Below, piece after piece: positions 6,173 to 8,999 of a stretch of DNA of 8,999 nucleotides. The notes below the pieces were generated by a model. It was given only the letters and a program-made list of their open reading frames with translations. It was not told the DNA's origin and did no database searches. The stretch's first letter is position 1. Every line of letters begins with the position of its first letter. Origin of the DNA: Caldilineales bacterium. GTDB lineage: Bacteria; Chloroflexota; Anaerolineae; JAAEKA01. The translations under genes and the position numbers were made by a program. The DNA lies in NCBI GenBank assembly GCA_021463315.1, contig JAJTXO010000114.1, forward strand, positions 1 through 8,999, given 5' to 3'.

Positions 6173-6360
6173 TGACTTTGACACGCATAACTTTTGATCC
6201 CAAAGTCATGGGTGGCAAGCCCTGCATCGGCGGCATGCGGGTCACTGTGGGCATGATCGTAGGTTTGGTCGCTGCTGGCTACTCGACCGAGGAAATCCTT
6301 CCCGCCTATCCTTACCTTGAAGCCGCTGATGTCCGCGAAGCGTTGAACTATGCCGCGTAG
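6172..6360 (+). CDS. DUF433 antitoxin, shortened by an amber codon
   Basis: A 62-residue DUF433 protein: ITFDPKVMGGKPCIGGMRVTV (6-26), VGLVAAGYSTEEILPAYPYL (30-49) and a final helix VREALNYAA. DUF433 proteins are helix-turn-helix-like antitoxins to DUF5615 PIN-like toxins. Family members usually continue with a Trp and a charged tail of about a dozen residues. Here TAG (6358-6360) stands where TGG would encode that Trp, and the same frame stays open with RVEDKAYPLVAA up to TGA 6397-6399. This is best read as a nonsense change in a once longer gene. It may still fold, or be non-functional. A second DUF433 domain is present at 3457-3652 in the fusion gene; the two are clearly related but diverged. 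Confidence 0.85.
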   Translation: MTLTRITFDPKVMGGKPCIGGMRVTVGMIVGLVAAGYSTEEILPAYPYLEAADVREALNYAA

Positions 6361-6395
6361 CGGGTAGAGGATAAGGCGTATCCTTTGGTGGCCGC

Positions 6396-6458
6396 ATGAA
6401 GCTGCTCATCCACATGAATCCATCTCCAGGAGGTAAGCGCCATGCTACAGGCAGTTGA
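6396..6458 (+). pseudogene. Relic of a DUF5615 PIN-like toxin gene (N-terminus only)
   Basis: ATG 6396 overlaps as ATGA the TGA that would end the full-length DUF433 reading frame, the expected junction of a DUF433-DUF5615 operon. It encodes MKLLIHMNPSP, closely like the family start MKLLIDMNLSP, and then loses all similarity and stops at 6456-6458. The family's first conserved Asp is His here. About 90% of the toxin is missing, replaced by the vapB-like gene whose ribosome binding site follows at once. The match is short (11 residues), but position, phase and overlap all agree. Confidence 0.7.
6428..6434 (+). promoter_or_regulatory. Strong Shine-Dalgarno AGGAGGT for the vapB-like gene
   Basis: A consensus AGGAGGT, seven bases before ATG 6442, is the strongest ribosome binding site in the window. 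It lies exactly where similarity to the DUF5615 toxin ends, so it marks the left side of the VapBC module. Confidence 0.85.
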
Positions 6459-6663
6459 ATTTCAAGCCTTCGTCAAGAATGGTATGATCGAGGTTCCCCG
6501 TGAGTATCGTAAGCGCTTGAGTCAGCGCGTGCGAGTGATCGTTTTGGCAGAAGAAGACCGCATAGCCCAATCTGCAACGTTGATCGATGACTTGCTCTTG
6601 AATCCCATCAAGATCGAGGGGTTCACACCACTCACCCGGGATGAAGCTCATGCCAGAGATTAG
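6442..6663 (+). CDS. VapB-like antitoxin
   Basis: A 73-residue protein whose first 35 residues, MLQAVEFQAFVKNGMIEVP and the following REYRKRLSQRVRVIVL, fit a small swapped-hairpin (AbrB/VapB-like) DNA-binding unit: strand, NGMIEVP turn, helix, strand. The C-terminal part (about 45-73), with LIDDLLLNPIKIEGFTPLTRDEAHAR, resembles the toxin-binding tail of antitoxins paired with PIN toxins. It should neutralise the PIN protein and repress the operon. The start is set by AGGAGGT. The PIN gene begins within or just after its end. Confidence 0.8.
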   Translation: MLQAVEFQAFVKNGMIEVPREYRKRLSQRVRVIVLAEEDRIAQSATLIDDLLLNPIKIEGFTPLTRDEAHARD

Positions 6664-6667
6664 AGCA

Positions 6668-7084
6668 ATGCCTTGCTTTGTAGACACCAACGTGTGGCTC
6701 TATGCTTTCATAGAGAGTGAAGACGCGGCGAAATCAGCGCGCGCGAGCGGATTGATTCAACAAGGCAACATTCGCCTGAGTACTCAAGTAGTCAACGAGG
6801 TATGCGTCAATCTGCTGAAAAAGGCGAAGTTCTCTGAGGACGCTCTACGGCAACTCATTGACGCATTTTACACCAAATACGACGTATTTGATCTGCAGCG
6901 CTCCACGTTTTTGACTGCTTCTGATTTGAGGGACGGATTCTCGTTATCCTATTGGGATAGCGTGATTGTAGCCAGCGCCTTGGAGACAGGTGCAGGAATC
7001 TTGTACTCCGAGGATATGCAAGATGGTTTGCTGGTCAACAACCAGCTACGAATCGTCAATCCTTTTTCGGAAAGCCATGCCTGA
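6668..7084 (+). CDS. PIN-domain ribonuclease toxin, VapC-like
   Basis: About 138 residues covering a full PIN domain. Four acidic residues are visible: Asp in FVDTNVWLYAF, Glu in VVNEVCVNL, Asp in SYWDSVIVASAL and Asp in LYSEDMQDG (numbers 6, 44, 97 and 116 from this start). They bind the metal for RNA cleavage; VapC toxins typically cut tRNA or rRNA. The C-terminal LRIVNPF is usual for this subgroup. ATG 6668 is preferred because PIN toxins begin just before the first strand; ATG 6650 would add six residues and overlap the antitoxin gene by 14 bases. The gene looks complete and, with its upstream partner, is the only certainly intact PIN toxin pair here. Confidence 0.9.
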   Translation: MPCFVDTNVWLYAFIESEDAAKSARASGLIQQGNIRLSTQVVNEVCVNLLKKAKFSEDALRQLIDAFYTKYDVFDLQRSTFLTASDLRDGFSLSYWDSVIVASALETGAGILYSEDMQDGLLVNNQLRIVNPFSESHA

Positions 7085-7122
7085 CTCAGCACGGTTCACC
7101 ACATTCAGGAGAACGACACCGC

Positions 7123-8802
7123 GTGATCAAAGACGACCTCATCTCCCTCATCCAACAAGCCGCCAAGGCCGCCCAAAAGGCCGGCGACCTGCCCCCCTTC
7201 GACCTGCCGGCCATCGTCGTCGAGCAGCCGAAGAACCCGGAGCACGGCGACTATGCCACCAACGTGGCCATGCAGTCGGCCCGGCTGGCCCGCATGGCGC
7301 CCATCAAGATCGCCGAGCAGATCGCGCGCCACTGGCCGGCCGCGCCCTTCGTGGGCCGGGTGGACGTGGCCCCGCCCGGCTTCATCAACATCAGCCTGGA
7401 CGATGGCTGGCTGGCCCAGCAGGTGGCTGTGATCCAGGCCAGCCCGGCCACCTTTGGCAACTCGGACGCGGGTGAAGGCCGCCAGGCGCAGGTGGAGTTC
7501 GTCAGCGCCAACCCCACCGGGCCGCTGACCATCGGCCACGCCTGGGGCGCGGTGCTGGGCGACACCATCGCCAGCCTGCTGCAGGCCACCGGCTGGCAGG
7601 TGACGCGCGAGTACTACTTCAACAACGGCGGCCGCCAGATGCGCCTGCTGGGCGAATCGCTCCAGGTGCGCTGCCTGGAGCTGATGGGCCAGTACCGGCC
7701 CATCCCGCAGGACGGCTACCAGGGCGAGTATCTGCGCTGGGTGGCGGCCGCGCTCTACGCCGAGCACGGCGCGGCGCTGGCCGAGAAAGAAGTGGACTTC
7801 TTCCGCGCCAAGGCCGTGGACGCGATCTTCGCCAACATCCGCTGCACCCTGGACCGGCTGGGCATCCACTTCGACGTCTACTACAACGAGCTGGATCTCT
7901 ACGAGACCGGCCGGGTCAACGCGGCCGTGCAGGCGCTGGCCAGCAGCGGCTACGCCTACCAGAAGGACGGCGCCACCTGGCTGCGCGCCGCTGACCTGGG
8001 GCTGAAACAGGACCGGGTGATCATCAAGTCATCGGGCGAGCCGACCTATCGCATGCCCGACATCGCCTACCACGTCCACAAGCTCCAACGCGGCTTCGAT
8101 TTCGTGGTGGACATCTTCGGCGCGGACCATCACGCCACCTGGCCCGATGTGCTGGCTGGCGTCAGGGCTCTGGGCTACAACACCGACGGCATCAAGGTCA
8201 TCATCCATCAGTTCATCACCCTGCTGCGCGGCGGCGAAGAGGTCAAGATGTCCACCCGCCGCGGCCAGTTCGTCACCATCGACGAGCTGCTGGACGACGT
8301 CACCACCGAGTCGATCCCTGGCAAGGATGTCATGCGCTTCACCCTGCTGACCCGCTCGCCCGACAGTCCCATGAACTTCGACCTGGACCTGGCGGTCAAG
8401 CAGAGCAGCGAGAACCCGGTCTACTACGTGCAGTATGGCCATGCCCGCATCAGCTCGATCCTGCGCAAGGCGGCCGAGGAGGGCTTTGGCCCAGCGGTTT
8501 ACGCCGACGGCGATCTGACGCTGCTGACCCATCCCTCGGAGCTGGCCTTGCTGCGCCAGATGGTGGCGCTGCCGGAGGCGATCGCCACGGCCGCGGAGCA
8601 GCTCGCGCCGCACCAGATCAGCTTTTTTGCCACGGAACTGGCCACGCAGTTCCACGCCTTCTACCGCGATTGCCGCGTGGTCTCCAGCGACCCGGCTGAC
8701 CGAGCCACCAGCCTGGCGCGGCTGCGGCTGTGCGACGCGGCCAGAATCGTCCTGAGCCGCGCCTTGGGGCTGATGGGCGTGACCGCGCCGGAGAAGATGT
8801 AG
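7123..8802 (+). CDS. argS: Arginyl-tRNA synthetase
   Basis: Class I synthetase that charges tRNA-Arg; 559 residues, normal for bacterial ArgRS. The N-terminal additional domain (about 1-95) contains NPEHGDYATNVAM. The catalytic Rossmann fold has VSANPTGPLTIGHAWGAVLGD (128-148) as its HIGH region, but the motif reads T136-I-G-H139 rather than H-x-G-H. The second signature is KMSTR (375-379), the ArgRS form of KMSKS. The DALR anticodon-binding domain (about 430-559) starts with YYVQYGHARISSIL and ends with RALGLMGVTAPEKM, as in the family. The start is GTG 7123, with AGGAGA at 7107-7112 upstream. The gene returns to the GC-rich codon use of polA, marking the end of the island. Confidence 0.97.
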   Translation: MIKDDLISLIQQAAKAAQKAGDLPPFDLPAIVVEQPKNPEHGDYATNVAMQSARLARMAPIKIAEQIARHWPAAPFVGRVDVAPPGFINISLDDGWLAQQVAVIQASPATFGNSDAGEGRQAQVEFVSANPTGPLTIGHAWGAVLGDTIASLLQATGWQVTREYYFNNGGRQMRLLGESLQVRCLELMGQYRPIPQDGYQGEYLRWVAAALYAEHGAALAEKEVDFFRAKAVDAIFANIRCTLDRLGIHFDVYYNELDLYETGRVNAAVQALASSGYAYQKDGATWLRAADLGLKQDRVIIKSSGEPTYRMPDIAYHVHKLQRGFDFVVDIFGADHHATWPDVLAGVRALGYNTDGIKVIIHQFITLLRGGEEVKMSTRRGQFVTIDELLDDVTTESIPGKDVMRFTLLTRSPDSPMNFDLDLAVKQSSENPVYYVQYGHARISSILRKAAEEGFGPAVYADGDLTLLTHPSELALLRQMVALPEAIATAAEQLAPHQISFFATELATQFHAFYRDCRVVSSDPADRATSLARLRLCDAARIVLSRALGLMGVTAPEKM

Positions 8803-8813
8803 GGGGGAGGGGT

Positions 8814-8999
8814 AGACAAGTAGACAAGTAGATTGGTAGATTGGTAGATTGGTGGAGTGGTAGATTGGTGGATTGGTAGATTGGTGGATTGGTGGATTGG
8901 TGGATTGGTGGATTGGTGGATTGGTGGATTGGTAGATTGGTGGATTGGTGGATTGGTGGATTGGTGGATTGGTGGATTGGTGGGGTGGTGGGTTGCGGT
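8814..8999. repeat. Octamer tandem repeat array downstream of argS
   Basis: Twenty-two perfectly phased 8-base units run from 8814 to 8989 and a degenerate unit follows to the window edge. They begin with AGACAAGT twice, then (A/G)GATTGGT: three AGATTGGT, one GGAGTGGT, mixed A/G-first units, six GGATTGGT, one AGATTGGT, five GGATTGGT and a GGGGTGGT. Units drift from A-first to G-first along the array. There is no open coding sense and no direct sign of a terminator. The + strand is rich in GG pairs and could form two-layer G-quadruplexes. The array probably continues past the window. Confidence 0.95.

Noticed and set aside
6368..6384. Inverted repeat AGGATA-5-TATCCT as an operator or terminator before vapB
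   Set aside because: Six perfect base pairs only, no U-tract, and the bases are explained as the former DUF433 coding tail (EDKAYPL). It could still be an operator, but one short palindrome is not enough.
2858..7122. Insertion sequence or prophage carrying the island
   Set aside because: No transposase, integrase, terminal inverted repeats or target duplication could be seen at either border.
8814..8999. CRISPR array
   Set aside because: The units are eight bases long with no spacers, so this is a simple tandem repeat.

Overview
This is a GC-rich bacterial window with every supported gene on the + strand. Two long housekeeping genes flank it: DNA polymerase I (polA, 50-2857) and arginyl-tRNA synthetase (argS, 7123-8802). 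Between them lies about 4.2 kb of small genes that look compositionally different, with more A/T in the third codon position and more mixed codon use. The protein style, the many heptamer/octamer repeats and the type of toxin-antitoxin (TA) genes suggest a Chloroflexota bacterium, perhaps Anaerolineae or Caldilineae. That is inference; no rRNA or marker search was possible.

Layout: a heptamer repeat array (1-49) runs directly into the polA start codon. polA is full length with 5' nuclease, proofreading and polymerase active sites intact, and a second heptamer array sits in frame inside the coding sequence (1195-1229). The central island follows: a DUF4160 gene and a DUF2442-DUF433 fusion gene (2873-3672); an 86-residue protein overlapping a retropepsin-like aspartic protease (3677-4323); a zinc-ribbon protein (4358-5014); a BrnT-like toxin with a small antitoxin (5087-5595); an unrecognised protein (5600-5935); a 76-residue acidic-tailed protein overlapping a DUF433 gene (5942-6360) that is cut short by an amber codon and followed by an 11-codon relic of a DUF5615-type toxin (6396-6458); and an intact VapB-like/PIN (VapC-like) pair (6442-7084). 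argS follows after 38 bases, and then a perfectly phased octamer array runs to the window end (8814-8999).

The island genes are tightly packed: four junctions overlap by 1-4 bases and the others are separated by at most about 82 bases. polA, the island and argS could therefore be read from one transcript, although no terminator or strong promoter is clear. The island reads as a pile-up of stability or stress modules, at least one of them decayed, placed between essential genes. The most interesting points are the broken DUF433/DUF5615 pair, the DUF2442-DUF433 fusion without a recognisable toxin, the protease two-gene module arranged like a TA pair, and the repeat arrays, one of which has been absorbed into polA.
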